Shown here piece after piece: positions 1-8,164 of a stretch of DNA of 64,000 nucleotides. Position numbers and translations under genes: made by a program. The notes below the pieces were generated by a model. That model made no database searches, was not told the origin of the DNA, and saw only the letters and a list, made by a program, of their open reading frames with translations. The stretch's first letter is position 1; every line of letters starts with the position of its first letter. Origin of the DNA: Methylacidiphilales bacterium (GTDB taxonomy: Bacteria; Verrucomicrobiota; Verrucomicrobiia; Methylacidiphilales; UBA1321); NCBI GenBank assembly GCA_026225555.1, contig JAMFSY010000114.1, positions 62,001 through 126,000 on the forward strand. Direction: 5' to 3'.

Positions 1-340
1 TTTCCTGGTCGTCATGGATACCATTGTCACGCTGGCGCCGCTTCTGGGTCTGTTGGGCACGGTGACTGGATTGATGAAGGCGTTCTTCAAGCTGGGCAGT
101 GCCGAGCTCTCGGAAGAAGCGATCACCGGCGGTATTGCGGAGGCGCTGATCGCCACCGCTTGCGGTTTGACCATCGCGGTGGTCTGCCTGATCGCCCTGA
201 ATTATTTCTCCGCCAAGGTCGCGAAATTTACCTTCCAGCTGCAGACCGCCTGTACGAACACGGAAATCCTCATCAACTCGGCTAAAGCCAAGAACAAGGG
301 AGCCTTCGATAATGAAACTAGTTTCGCCGTTGCCTCATAG
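1..340 (+). CDS. ExbB/TolQ/MotA-family proton channel, 5'-truncated
   Basis: This is the C-terminal part of an ExbB/TolQ-type inner-membrane proton channel; the reading frame is open back to the window edge, so the true start lies upstream. Visible are the family's conserved Gly/Thr-rich helix (LAPLLGLLGTVTGLMKAF) and the next helix (ITGGIAEALIATACGLTIAV), which with ExbD form the proton path that energises TonB. The gene overlaps the following exbD-like gene by 29 bases, suggesting translational coupling. ExbB and TolQ cannot be told apart from this fragment; a tonB-like gene downstream favours ExbB. Confidence 0.9.
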   Translation, partial: FLVVMDTIVTLAPLLGLLGTVTGLMKAFFKLGSAELSEEAITGGIAEALIATACGLTIAVVCLIALNYFSAKVAKFTFQLQTACTNTEILINSAKAKNKGAFDNETSFAVAS

Positions 341-887
341 GCGCGGTCGGCTGGAGATCATCCCGCTGATCGACATCATGTTCTTTTTGCTCGCGGCATT
401 CATGCTCGTGAGCATTAACAAGATCAAAGTCAAATCACTCAAGGTCAACCTGCCCACCGATGTGGCGGCGGCCCAGAAGGAGAAGAAGGAGGACTTTATC
501 TCCCTTTCGATCAACGCCGACGGGCAGACACAATTGGATAAGGAACTGCTTTCCAAGGATGCGCTGCTGACTAAATTGCAGGCGCTCTATGCGCAAAATC
601 ACGACCAAAAATTTCTCATTTCCGCCGATCAGGAAGCGCGTCATGGCGACGTCATGCGCGTGCTGGGAAAACTGCGGAGTGCCGGATTCCAGAAAGTGGC
701 TTTCAGCGTGAAGAGCGATGGCGGAGCTGACGCCGCCGCTCCCGTTCCCGCTGCCTTGGGCGCCGTGCCTCCCGCTCCGACAGCGGCCACGGCTGCGCCG
801 GCTCCCGCACCGGCAACTCCGGCTCCCGCTGCGACTTCACCCCCGGCTGCCGCACCGACTCCAGCCCCCGCCACGCCGGGGCAATAG
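312..887 (+). CDS. ExbD/TolR-family biopolymer transport protein
   Basis: This 191-residue inner-membrane protein has a short cytoplasmic N-terminus, a single membrane helix carrying the conserved acid (IIPLIDIMFFLLAAFMLV, Asp near residue 22), and a periplasmic domain. It should work with the preceding ExbB-like channel to harvest the proton gradient for TonB. An oddity is the C-terminal 45 or so residues, an Ala/Pro-rich low-complexity tail not usual for ExbD, which may span periplasm or contact the wall. It sits between the exbB-like and tonB-like genes in one operon. Confidence 0.9.
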   Translation: MKLVSPLPHRRGRLEIIPLIDIMFFLLAAFMLVSINKIKVKSLKVNLPTDVAAAQKEKKEDFISLSINADGQTQLDKELLSKDALLTKLQALYAQNHDQKFLISADQEARHGDVMRVLGKLRSAGFQKVAFSVKSDGGADAAAPVPAALGAVPPAPTAATAAPAPAPATPAPAATSPPAAAPTPAPATPGQ

Positions 888-899
888 GAAGTGTTTACC

Positions 900-1574
900 A
901 TGGAGCTCGCGCACAACGCGCAGATCACCGATTATCCGCCGGAACGTAATTACGTTCGGCGGGCGTTGGCCATCTCATTCGGTGCCCACTTGGTGGTGGT
1001 CCTTGTCATTGGGCTCATCGCCCTGATCTTTCACATCAGATCCCTGCAACAATTGATGCTCGAAGGCGGCACCATCGCGCAAAGCGGTCCAGCGCCCGAA
1101 GAGAAAATGGAAGTCACCCTGGAACCGGAACAGCCCCCGCCACCGCCGCCGGATCATGTGGATTTCGTCCGTCAGATCGTCAAGCCAAAGGAGCAGCCCG
1201 TCGTGGTTCCCCCCAAGGTCAAGCCTGCGCCGCCCAAGCCGGTGACGATGAAACCCAAGTACACCGCTCCCGCCGCCACCGGCGCCGGGGATTCCGAAGC
1301 GAAATCCAGGCTCGTGGCTGGAAGCAGTGGATGCCCCGCGCCCAGTTATCCGACTCGCGCCAAGCTCATGCATATGACGGGCGAGGTCGTCATTTCGATT
1401 CAGTTTGATGGCGGTGGCGGCGTCGCCAGCGCGGAAGTGGCTTCGTCCAGCGGCTCGGGCATTCTGGATTCCTACACGCGGTCCTTCATCAAGGAGAACT
1501 GGCACACGCCTCTCTATGCGGGAAGATCCGTGACCGTTCCCGTGCGATACACGATGGAAGGGAATGTCCAGTAG
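900..1574 (+). CDS. tonB: TonB-family energy transducer
   Basis: This 224-residue protein has TonB architecture: a cytoplasmic N-terminus, one membrane helix at about residues 23-47, a proline-rich periplasmic spacer (EPEQPPPPPPDHVDF, then Lys/Pro repeats) and a C-terminal TonB domain with the YPTRA..GEVVISIQFD pattern. It would pass energy from ExbBD to outer-membrane receptors. I chose ATG at 900 over the in-frame GTG at 891 because AGGAAG at 886-891 is well spaced from 900. The gene follows exbD by 12 bases. No TonB-dependent receptor gene is in the window. Confidence 0.88.
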   Translation: MELAHNAQITDYPPERNYVRRALAISFGAHLVVVLVIGLIALIFHIRSLQQLMLEGGTIAQSGPAPEEKMEVTLEPEQPPPPPPDHVDFVRQIVKPKEQPVVVPPKVKPAPPKPVTMKPKYTAPAATGAGDSEAKSRLVAGSSGCPAPSYPTRAKLMHMTGEVVISIQFDGGGGVASAEVASSSGSGILDSYTRSFIKENWHTPLYAGRSVTVPVRYTMEGNVQ

Positions 1575-1733
1575 TTGATGCCTCTCGAAGCCTTTCGCTG
1601 GTCTACTTGGGAGGGCGAGGGGATGATGGATCGGGAGGCGTTTTTCGGGTCGGTTCCTAAACGGCCGCGACTGCAACGAATGGAAAGGTGCGAGCTTCCT
1701 TTGAAACAAGCATCGTTCCCTCGTGCCAATTCT

Positions 1734-2789
1734 CTATTCGAGATGGAACTCGACCGGCACGTGCACCGTCAGGTTTGAACCGGGCTTGAAGCGCCACGAA
1801 GCTGCTACTTTTTTCAGGGCTGCTTGATCGAGGATGCTGTAGCCGGAGCTTTGTTCGATCGAAACCCGCGTTGGATTTCCAGCTTCGTCCATCGTGACCA
1901 GCAGCAACACGGTGCCTGCTTGATGGTGCTGCCGGGCGGCGAAGGGATATTCCGGTTGCGGATCGGCGAGATATTCCGGCGGACCGGCCTCCGCAACCTC
2001 GGGCGCATTCACCGGTGGCGCGACTGGCGGGGAAGGTCGAACCACAGGGTGCGCGGTGTGATGGTGCTCCGGCTTGGGCGCGGGCGGCGCGACCGGTTGA
2101 GGGATGACCGGCTCGGGATTTGGCGGAGCGGGTGGCTCCGGGGTCGATAAAACCGGAGGAGGCACGACAGGTATCGGCATCTCTGGAGGTGCGGGCGGCG
2201 GCGGCGGGATATCGGGCGGCGGTGGAGGAGGAGGTGGCGTGGGATCGGGTGGAGGAGGCTCCGGAGTCGGCGGTGGCGGCGGCGCGACGGGTTGCGATTC
2301 GGTGACCATCGCGACTTCCAAGGGCGGCTCCTCTGACGCGGTCGTTGGATATTCGCTAAACTTCAGTGGATGGATCTGCAGCCATCCCACCACCAGGCCA
2401 AAAATCACTGCATGGATGAGCAGCGCAATTCCCGCGGAACGCCAGAGCCCCGACTTTTCTTCCGATGGGCGGGAGGCGCAAGGCTCGAAGAACTCGCTGA
2501 GATCCAGACTCGGTTGGGTCGATAGGTCGGCCTGCTCGATGGCGGTCAATTTATCAGGAAAGGAGGTCGGAAAGACGATTCCCGCCGGTTGCCATTCCGG
2601 TTCGCCTTCCCGCCACACCATGTCGTCCGGCAGCAGCCAACCTTGCGCGCAAAGTCCGCGAAGATTTTCCTCCGAGTCGGGGCCGTAATTGACTCCCTCC
2701 TTGTGGACATAAAAAAACGGTGCGTCCGGTTCCGATGCCGTTCCCGTCGTTACTTCGGTCGAGATCAGGGGCTCAATGTCCATGTTCAT
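1734..2789 (-). CDS. GYF_2-domain TonB-like protein
   Basis: This 351-residue protein fuses an N-terminal GYF_2-type domain (residues about 20-70, FFYVHKEGVNYGP and WREGEPEWQPA) to one membrane helix (about residues 120-142), a long Pro-rich spacer (roughly residues 160-270) and a canonical TonB C-terminal domain (YPFAARQHHQAGTVLL, SSGYSILDQAALKKVAASW). The GYF part would lie in the cytoplasm and may bind a proline-rich partner. The frame is open to 2900, but ATG at 2789 has AAAGG about 8 bases upstream and begins just before the domain, so I prefer it. The gene converges on the upstream tonB, so the two are separately transcribed. Confidence 0.8.
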   Translation of the reverse strand: MNMDIEPLISTEVTTGTASEPDAPFFYVHKEGVNYGPDSEENLRGLCAQGWLLPDDMVWREGEPEWQPAGIVFPTSFPDKLTAIEQADLSTQPSLDLSEFFEPCASRPSEEKSGLWRSAGIALLIHAVIFGLVVGWLQIHPLKFSEYPTTASEEPPLEVAMVTESQPVAPPPPPTPEPPPPDPTPPPPPPPPDIPPPPPAPPEMPIPVVPPPVLSTPEPPAPPNPEPVIPQPVAPPAPKPEHHHTAHPVVRPSPPVAPPVNAPEVAEAGPPEYLADPQPEYPFAARQHHQAGTVLLLVTMDEAGNPTRVSIEQSSGYSILDQAALKKVAASWRFKPGSNLTVHVPVEFHLE

Positions 2790-2923
2790 GGACGAACGCC
2801 TTTTTCCGCCACTCTGGCTATTTTTGGGGACCACCCCCGCGTGACTAAAGACATGGACCTCATTTTCGGTGGAATGGAGCAGGCCTGATACCAACGGCAT
2901 ACTGACTGCTCAGCCGGTCTCAG

Positions 2924-4276
2924 ATGACCACTTCCCCCGGAACCGATTTTAGAGCAGTGGCGGAGAAAGCCGTGCATGTCGGCGTGGATGAAGAAATAGC
3001 GGTGCCCTACGCGGCGCTTCTGGGATTCCAGCACGTCCTCGCGATGTTCATGGGCATCATCACCCCGCCGCTTTTGTTGGCGCAAATGCTCTCGCTCCCC
3101 AAAACAACCACGGCCCAATTGGTCAGCACGGCGCTCGTCGTGGCGGCGCTCACGAGCTTCATCCAGATTCGAAGGATGGGCCGGATCGGCTCCGGTTTGC
3201 TGAGCGCGCAGGGCACCAGTTTCGCTTTTCTCAATAACCTCCATCAGGTTGGACAGGTCGGCGGATTGCCGTTGATGTTCGGTCTTTCGCTCGCGGCGGC
3301 GCCGACCAGCATCCTTTTGGGACCGTTTCTTCCCAAGCTCCGGCGTGTCTTTACGCCCGTCGTTTCGGGCACGGTTATTCTGCTCATCGGCCTCTCGCTG
3401 ATTCCCGCCGGCATGCACGAGATTGCTTCCGGATACGGGCCCGGTGCGGTGCCGTGGCATGGCGGCGCGGTCGCGGTGACGATCATGATCATCCTCGTCA
3501 CCCTGGGTTCGTTGAAACGGCCTTGGGCGAGGATGCTGGCTGTGTTGATCTCGTTGATTTTCGGTTACGGTATCAGTGCGGCGCTCGGATATCTTCAGGC
3601 GCCGCCGCCAGGACTCTGGGTCGCGTGGCCCAAGCTATTTTCCTATGGTCTCGCCTTTCAATGGCAGTACCTGTTGCCTTTCATTTTTCTCTATCTTGTT
3701 TCCGCCATCGAGACGGTCGGCGACGTGACGGCGACCTGCCAGCTCTCGGGCCTGCCGACCAAGGGCCACGACTATTGGTCACGGCTTCGCGGCGCTGTCA
3801 TGGCGGATGGAATCAACAGCATGCTGGCGGCCTGCTGCGGCATGTTCCCCAACACCACCTACGCGCAGAATAACGGCGTGATCCAGTTGACCGGCGTGGC
3901 GAGCCGCCGAGTAGGTTACTATATGTGTGGATTTCTCGCGCTTTTCGGATTATTGCCGATGATCGGCGGCTACCTCTCAATCATGCCTGCGCCGGTTCTG
4001 GGCGGGCTATCGCTGGTCCTCTTCGGGTTCGTCGCGAGTGGAGGCATTCGGATTCTCTACTACAATCACCTGGGCTCGCGCGAGTGGCTGATCCTGGCCG
4101 TGTCGCTCGGGGCTGGAGTCGGTGTTGGATCCACGCCTGAGGTGCTCGATATGCTGCCCTCCGCCCTTGCCGCCATGTTTCACTCCAGCGTGGTGGTCGG
4201 CGGACTCCTCGCGCTCTTTCTCAACGCCGTTTTGCCCCGGATCAAATCAACGCAGTTGGAGGATATCCACGCTTAG
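2924..4276 (+). CDS. NCS2-family nucleobase (xanthine/uracil/urate) permease
   Basis: This 450-residue polytopic membrane protein belongs to the NCS2 nucleobase:cation symporters. The family signatures are visible: the substrate-site acid in helix 8 (SAIETVGDVTATCQLSG) and the helix-10 motif (QNNGVIQLTGVASRRVG). These motifs fit the xanthine/urate branch better than the uracil branch, but specificity cannot be fixed by eye. It converges on, and overlaps by 4 bases, the end of a secreted-nucleosidase gene in a purine gene cluster. This suggests it imports a purine product of that cluster. No clear Shine-Dalgarno precedes the ATG. Confidence 0.88.
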   Translation: MTTSPGTDFRAVAEKAVHVGVDEEIAVPYAALLGFQHVLAMFMGIITPPLLLAQMLSLPKTTTAQLVSTALVVAALTSFIQIRRMGRIGSGLLSAQGTSFAFLNNLHQVGQVGGLPLMFGLSLAAAPTSILLGPFLPKLRRVFTPVVSGTVILLIGLSLIPAGMHEIASGYGPGAVPWHGGAVAVTIMIILVTLGSLKRPWARMLAVLISLIFGYGISAALGYLQAPPPGLWVAWPKLFSYGLAFQWQYLLPFIFLYLVSAIETVGDVTATCQLSGLPTKGHDYWSRLRGAVMADGINSMLAACCGMFPNTTYAQNNGVIQLTGVASRRVGYYMCGFLALFGLLPMIGGYLSIMPAPVLGGLSLVLFGFVASGGIRILYYNHLGSREWLILAVSLGAGVGVGSTPEVLDMLPSALAAMFHSSVVVGGLLALFLNAVLPRIKSTQLEDIHA

Positions 4277-5127
4277 GGAGGCGAAAGCGGCGCCGAAGGA
4301 AATTGGCGGACAAGCTCCGCGGTGAACAATGCCGCGTGCTTCGCGGCGATGGGACTCAGGCGGAGGTAGTCGTCGTTATTTCGCTCTTCCGCCCAATTGC
4401 TGCCGCTACGAATCACCAGGCGGGGCACCTGAAAAAATTGACAGACCTGGACGAAGCCGGCGCTTTCCATCTCCATCAGATCGGGATCGATCTTCGCCTT
4501 GATGTCGGCAATTTTCTTTTCCGTTACGCCGGAAAGATCTCCCGAAGTCACCGTCCCGACCCGCACAACGGGTTGGTAGGTCACGCCGTCGAGCGTCACT
4601 TTTTCAGGCACATAATGCTCGGCGATTTTTTGGGCGTAAGTCACCAGATCGGGAGTGTCGGCGAAGGAAAACGGATTGCCCTTCTCACCGGTGTGCGTGA
4701 ACCACGTGGTCGTCACGAGCTTGCCATTGGTATCCAACTTTCCCTGCACGATGCCATCCGCCGTGAGGCTACCCGCATCATGAAAGGAAACGGTGGAGGC
4801 GATGATGATGTCGCCGGTCTTGACCGTGCGGCGGATGCGCGCCGCCGTGCCGGTCATGAACGCGACTTTGGGGTGAAATTGCATCAGTAGGGCCGTCGTC
4901 ACCATCGCCGAGTTGGTCTTACCCACCCCCGTCAACGCGATGACCACCTCATGGGATCCCAGCTTTCCGATATCACAGGGGATTCCTTGAACCACGGTCT
5001 TCTGATCGCCTTGGAGTTGCGCGACGAGGGGCACAATTTCCTGGGGCACCGCCCCAAGGATCAAGATTTTATCATCCGCGGAAACGTACGACAGGGAGAG
5101 GATTAAAAAGAGAAGGGTACGACACAT
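4273..5127 (-). CDS. exported purine nucleosidase/phosphorylase-like protein (MTAN/PNP superfamily)
   Basis: This 284-residue protein begins with a signal peptide (MCRTLLFLILSLSYVSA) followed by a nucleoside-phosphorylase/MTA-SAH-nucleosidase fold. Landmarks are ILGAVPQE near residue 30 (matching the catalytic Glu of MTAN), TGVGKTNSAM, and LMEMESAGFVQVC near residue 220. At the position of the catalytic Asp (MTAN RAISD) it has RSGSN, that is Asn244. The start at 5127 is chosen because the frame upstream overlaps the deaminase gene and because it yields the signal peptide. It is the last gene of the purine operon, 59 bases after the deaminase. It probably cleaves purine nucleosides in the periplasm; substrate is inferred. 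Confidence 0.78.
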   Translation of the reverse strand: MCRTLLFLILSLSYVSADDKILILGAVPQEIVPLVAQLQGDQKTVVQGIPCDIGKLGSHEVVIALTGVGKTNSAMVTTALLMQFHPKVAFMTGTAARIRRTVKTGDIIIASTVSFHDAGSLTADGIVQGKLDTNGKLVTTTWFTHTGEKGNPFSFADTPDLVTYAQKIAEHYVPEKVTLDGVTYQPVVRVGTVTSGDLSGVTEKKIADIKAKIDPDLMEMESAGFVQVCQFFQVPRLVIRSGSNWAEERNNDDYLRLSPIAAKHAALFTAELVRQFPSAPLSPP

Positions 5128-5186
5128 GGCAGCCCGATTTAGCACGGCCCATGCCGGAGCCCGTCGTCGCGTCAGGAGAAATCGAC

Positions 5187-6539
5187 TTAAGCTGACTCGT
5201 GCAGATTCCGGGCAAGGGCCGCATGCTTTTCCAAAAGGCGGGGGAGATCGATGCCCACCAGTTGCCCGGCGGTCACGCGCACTTTTCCGTGCACGACGAG
5301 ATGATCGACCTCGCGGGCATGGCAGAGCAGTAGACTGTGGATCTTGTTTTCCGCGCCACTGCTGAAGAGAGTCGTTGCAGGAAAGATAGCCACGTCGGCG
5401 CATTTCCCAGCCTCTAGGGAGCCGATGTCCTCGGTGCGGCCCAAGTTTCTTGCTCCATCGAGCGTGGCCATCTCGAGTGCCTGCTCCACGGTAAGCGCGC
5501 CCGCCCCATGCAGCACGCGAGTCAGGAGCAGGGTCTGCCGCACTTCGTTGAGCATGTGTCCCGAATCGTTGGAGGCGCTGCCGTCCACGCCGATGCTGAC
5601 GGGCGAACCGCCCCGGCGCAGATCGTTGACCCGGCAGATCCCGGAACCGAGCCGCATGTTCGAGCAGGGACAATGCGCGACGCCCATGCGGTATTTGTTC
5701 AGGACGGCCACTTCGGCGTCGTTAAAGTGAATGCCGTGGGCGAACCAGACGTGATCGCCCTCCCAATCGAGGCGGCGCAGGTAATCGAGCGGGCGGCTGC
5801 CAAAAAGTTGCAGCACTAGCGCATCCTCCTCCCGCGTTTCGGCGCAATGGGTATGAAGGCGCAAGCCCCATTCCCGCGCCTGGCGGGCGGACTCCTGGAG
5901 CAAATCGGCAGTGACCGAGAAAAGGCTACATGGAGCAAGCGCCAGACGGGAAAGGCTGCCCTTGCGGGGATCGTGCCATTTCTCGTAGAGACGCTGGCTG
6001 TCCTTCAGGATTTCGTCCGTGGTCTGGACCAGGATTTCGGGCGTGATTTCGGATGCGACATCCATGCTGCCGCGACATCCGTGAAAACGGATGCCCATCA
6101 GCTGCGCCGCCTCGTATTCCGCATCGAGCAGGTGCGTTGTGCCCCGGGGAAAGACGTAGTGATGATCGGTGGTCGTGGTGCAGCCGGTGAGCATCAGCTC
6201 CGCCATGGCGACCTGGGCTGCGACGCGAAGATGTTCTGGGGTCAGATTTTTCCAGAGGTGATTGTGGCCCGCCAGCCAGGTCAGGAGTCCCTCGTTCGCG
6301 ATGGGCGTGTAGGCCCGCGCGAGGTTTTGATACATATGATGGTGCGTGTTGATCAGGCCAGGCAGGGCGATTCCACCGTGGGCATCGAGCCGCTCGGTGT
6401 CTGGCAATTCGGGTGCTTTTCCGGTTCCTATTTCCTGGATAAAGCCATCGCGGCAGGAGATCCACGCATCGCGTAGGAGCGTTCTTCCGGCATCCATCGT
6501 GACGAGATGGCCGATGTTGTAAATAAGCAGACGGTTCAT
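5187..6539 (-). CDS. amidohydrolase, probable 8-oxoguanine deaminase
   Basis: This 450-residue amidohydrolase has the deaminase subfamily motifs: the first metal ligands in LPGLINTHHHMYQNL, then HTHCAE, WFAHGIHF, and a catalytic Asp in GVDGSASND. Its length and these motifs match the 8-oxoguanine deaminase / AtzB-TrzN group, which hydrolyse amino-purines or triazines; 8-oxoguanine would give urate. The start overlaps the stop of the upstream permease by 4 bases, so the two are translationally coupled. Neighbouring nucleosidases and permeases support a purine-base substrate. Guanine or another aminopurine remains possible. Confidence 0.8.
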   Translation of the reverse strand: MNRLLIYNIGHLVTMDAGRTLLRDAWISCRDGFIQEIGTGKAPELPDTERLDAHGGIALPGLINTHHHMYQNLARAYTPIANEGLLTWLAGHNHLWKNLTPEHLRVAAQVAMAELMLTGCTTTTDHHYVFPRGTTHLLDAEYEAAQLMGIRFHGCRGSMDVASEITPEILVQTTDEILKDSQRLYEKWHDPRKGSLSRLALAPCSLFSVTADLLQESARQAREWGLRLHTHCAETREEDALVLQLFGSRPLDYLRRLDWEGDHVWFAHGIHFNDAEVAVLNKYRMGVAHCPCSNMRLGSGICRVNDLRRGGSPVSIGVDGSASNDSGHMLNEVRQTLLLTRVLHGAGALTVEQALEMATLDGARNLGRTEDIGSLEAGKCADVAIFPATTLFSSGAENKIHSLLLCHAREVDHLVVHGKVRVTAGQLVGIDLPRLLEKHAALARNLHESA

Positions 6540-8164
6540 GCGGGTGGCATTTCGGTTACAGGCTCGGGCAGGGAAAATTTATCTGCCAACAGCAGAATGA
6601 GCGCGATGAGGATGTAGGCCAGGGCATAGGGCCAGCCGGGAAACAGGCCGCTCCATCCCGGTGGCACCGGTTGACCGGTTAATTGATCGAGCAGCGGCAT
6701 GGAGAGGACGGTGTCATTCGGCGTCCATTTCCAGGTGTGAATGAGGCCCAGGAGACTGAAGAGCGCTCCGATCGAACTCCACAACGCGGCGATGCGAAAG
6801 CGTCGCTCCACGATATAGACAACCATGGTGGCCCAGATCGTCGCGGAAAAAACGAAACCCTGTTCCAAGGCGAAGGCTCCCTCGATATAGGAATTATTAT
6901 GGTGGAAGAGGTCGAGCAATGAGGCGTCGAAGAGGGGATGCCCCGGCGTGCCGGTGCCCACGCTGCGCAAGGCGGTTTTCACCGTCTGGGCGATGAGCGC
7001 GCCGAGCGCGGGTAGCAGACCGATCACCACCGCGATCATGTGACGGGCGGGCACGGCCCCGAAGGCCTGCGTGACGATGACCAGCCCGATCCAGACGACG
7101 ATGGCCAGACCGGCATCCGAGGGAACGAACCAAGCCACGATTGACGTGGCGCCGGTGAGGCAAAGCAAGGTGACGAAGATGCCGTTCAAGGTGCTGTAGC
7201 CCGCCCGGGCGCCGAGCGCTTTCCATCCCGGATGTCCGATATAAATCGTGAGCGGAAAGGGCGAACCAAAGCAGGCGGCGCACAGTGTTCCCAAGCCATT
7301 GATGATGAGTGCAGGGCGGGCGGGATAGGCATCCCCCGCGGCTTCGGCCGATTCGATATTTTGCAGGGAACTCATCGCGCTCAAGAGGCTCATCGGCAGG
7401 ATCACGGAGAGGTAGGGAAGTAAGTGGGCAAGCGACAAGCCATGCCATAAATCGGCGAAGACCGGCACGGGCAGATAGAAGCCGAGTTGGCTCACGCTCA
7501 TCTTACCCACCGGCGCCAGGCCGGTCGCCCAGGAAAGCGATGTGCCCGCCAGTACGGCGAGAAGAATGCCGGACAGACCAAATCGAAAACGGACGCCGCC
7601 AAACGAGACGAGCAGCATGATGGCCAACGTGGTAAGGCCCACGATGGGACGCGCCACGGCCTGGAGCAAAAAGCCCATGGTTAGAAAGGAAAGACCGATC
7701 CCGGCGAGAGTCGCCAGCATCGCGGCGCGGGGCGTGACGCGCCGAATGAGATTGGCCGCGAAGGCGACGGCGAATTCCACCACGCCTGAGCAGAGGCACG
7801 CGACCAGTCCCGCCTGCCACGCCACGCGATCGGGATCGGTCGCGCCAGAGGCCTGCGCGAGTTGGCGGGCGGGGCCCATCACGAGTAGGACATAGGCGAT
7901 CATCGTCGGTGTGTTAAGCCCATAGGGCAGCGCGCAGACATCTGTCCGCCCCGTCTTCACCGAGAGCCGGTGGGCGAGCCGGGCGAAGAGAAGATTCCCG
8001 AGCAGAAACGAGATCGCCGCACCGGGTAGGATGCGCCCGTAAATCAATGCGGGCGAAAAGCCGAGCACGCCCTGGCAAAGACTTGTGACGATGAGCAGGT
8101 TGACGAGACTGTCGAGGCCGAGTCCCAGGAAGCCGTCAACGTCACCGCGGACCAAAAGCTTCAC
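6536..8164 (-). CDS. xanthine/uracil permease-like transporter
   Basis: This 542-residue integral membrane protein has 12 or more hydrophobic segments and resembles the xanthine/uracil permease superfamily (NCS2/AzgA-like), for example GRILPGAAISFLLGN, TDVCALPYGLNTPT and GSPFPLTIYIGHPGWK. It starts 4 bases inside the end of the upstream nucleosidase gene and ends 4 bases inside the deaminase gene, so the three are one translational unit. The context suggests uptake of the purine base that the deaminase consumes. It is only distantly like the other permease in the window, so the two likely carry different bases. Confidence 0.75.
   Translation of the reverse strand: MKLLVRGDVDGFLGLGLDSLVNLLIVTSLCQGVLGFSPALIYGRILPGAAISFLLGNLLFARLAHRLSVKTGRTDVCALPYGLNTPTMIAYVLLVMGPARQLAQASGATDPDRVAWQAGLVACLCSGVVEFAVAFAANLIRRVTPRAAMLATLAGIGLSFLTMGFLLQAVARPIVGLTTLAIMLLVSFGGVRFRFGLSGILLAVLAGTSLSWATGLAPVGKMSVSQLGFYLPVPVFADLWHGLSLAHLLPYLSVILPMSLLSAMSSLQNIESAEAAGDAYPARPALIINGLGTLCAACFGSPFPLTIYIGHPGWKALGARAGYSTLNGIFVTLLCLTGATSIVAWFVPSDAGLAIVVWIGLVIVTQAFGAVPARHMIAVVIGLLPALGALIAQTVKTALRSVGTGTPGHPLFDASLLDLFHHNNSYIEGAFALEQGFVFSATIWATMVVYIVERRFRIAALWSSIGALFSLLGLIHTWKWTPNDTVLSMPLLDQLTGQPVPPGWSGLFPGWPYALAYILIALILLLADKFSLPEPVTEMPPA

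Noticed and set aside
975..1709. 244-codon minus-strand open frame opposite tonB
   Set aside because: Arg/His-rich translation with no family features, fully antisense to a clear tonB gene; a by-product of high G+C codon use.
5847..6476. 209-codon plus-strand open frame inside the deaminase gene
   Set aside because: Antisense to an amidohydrolase with all catalytic motifs; no similarity of its own.
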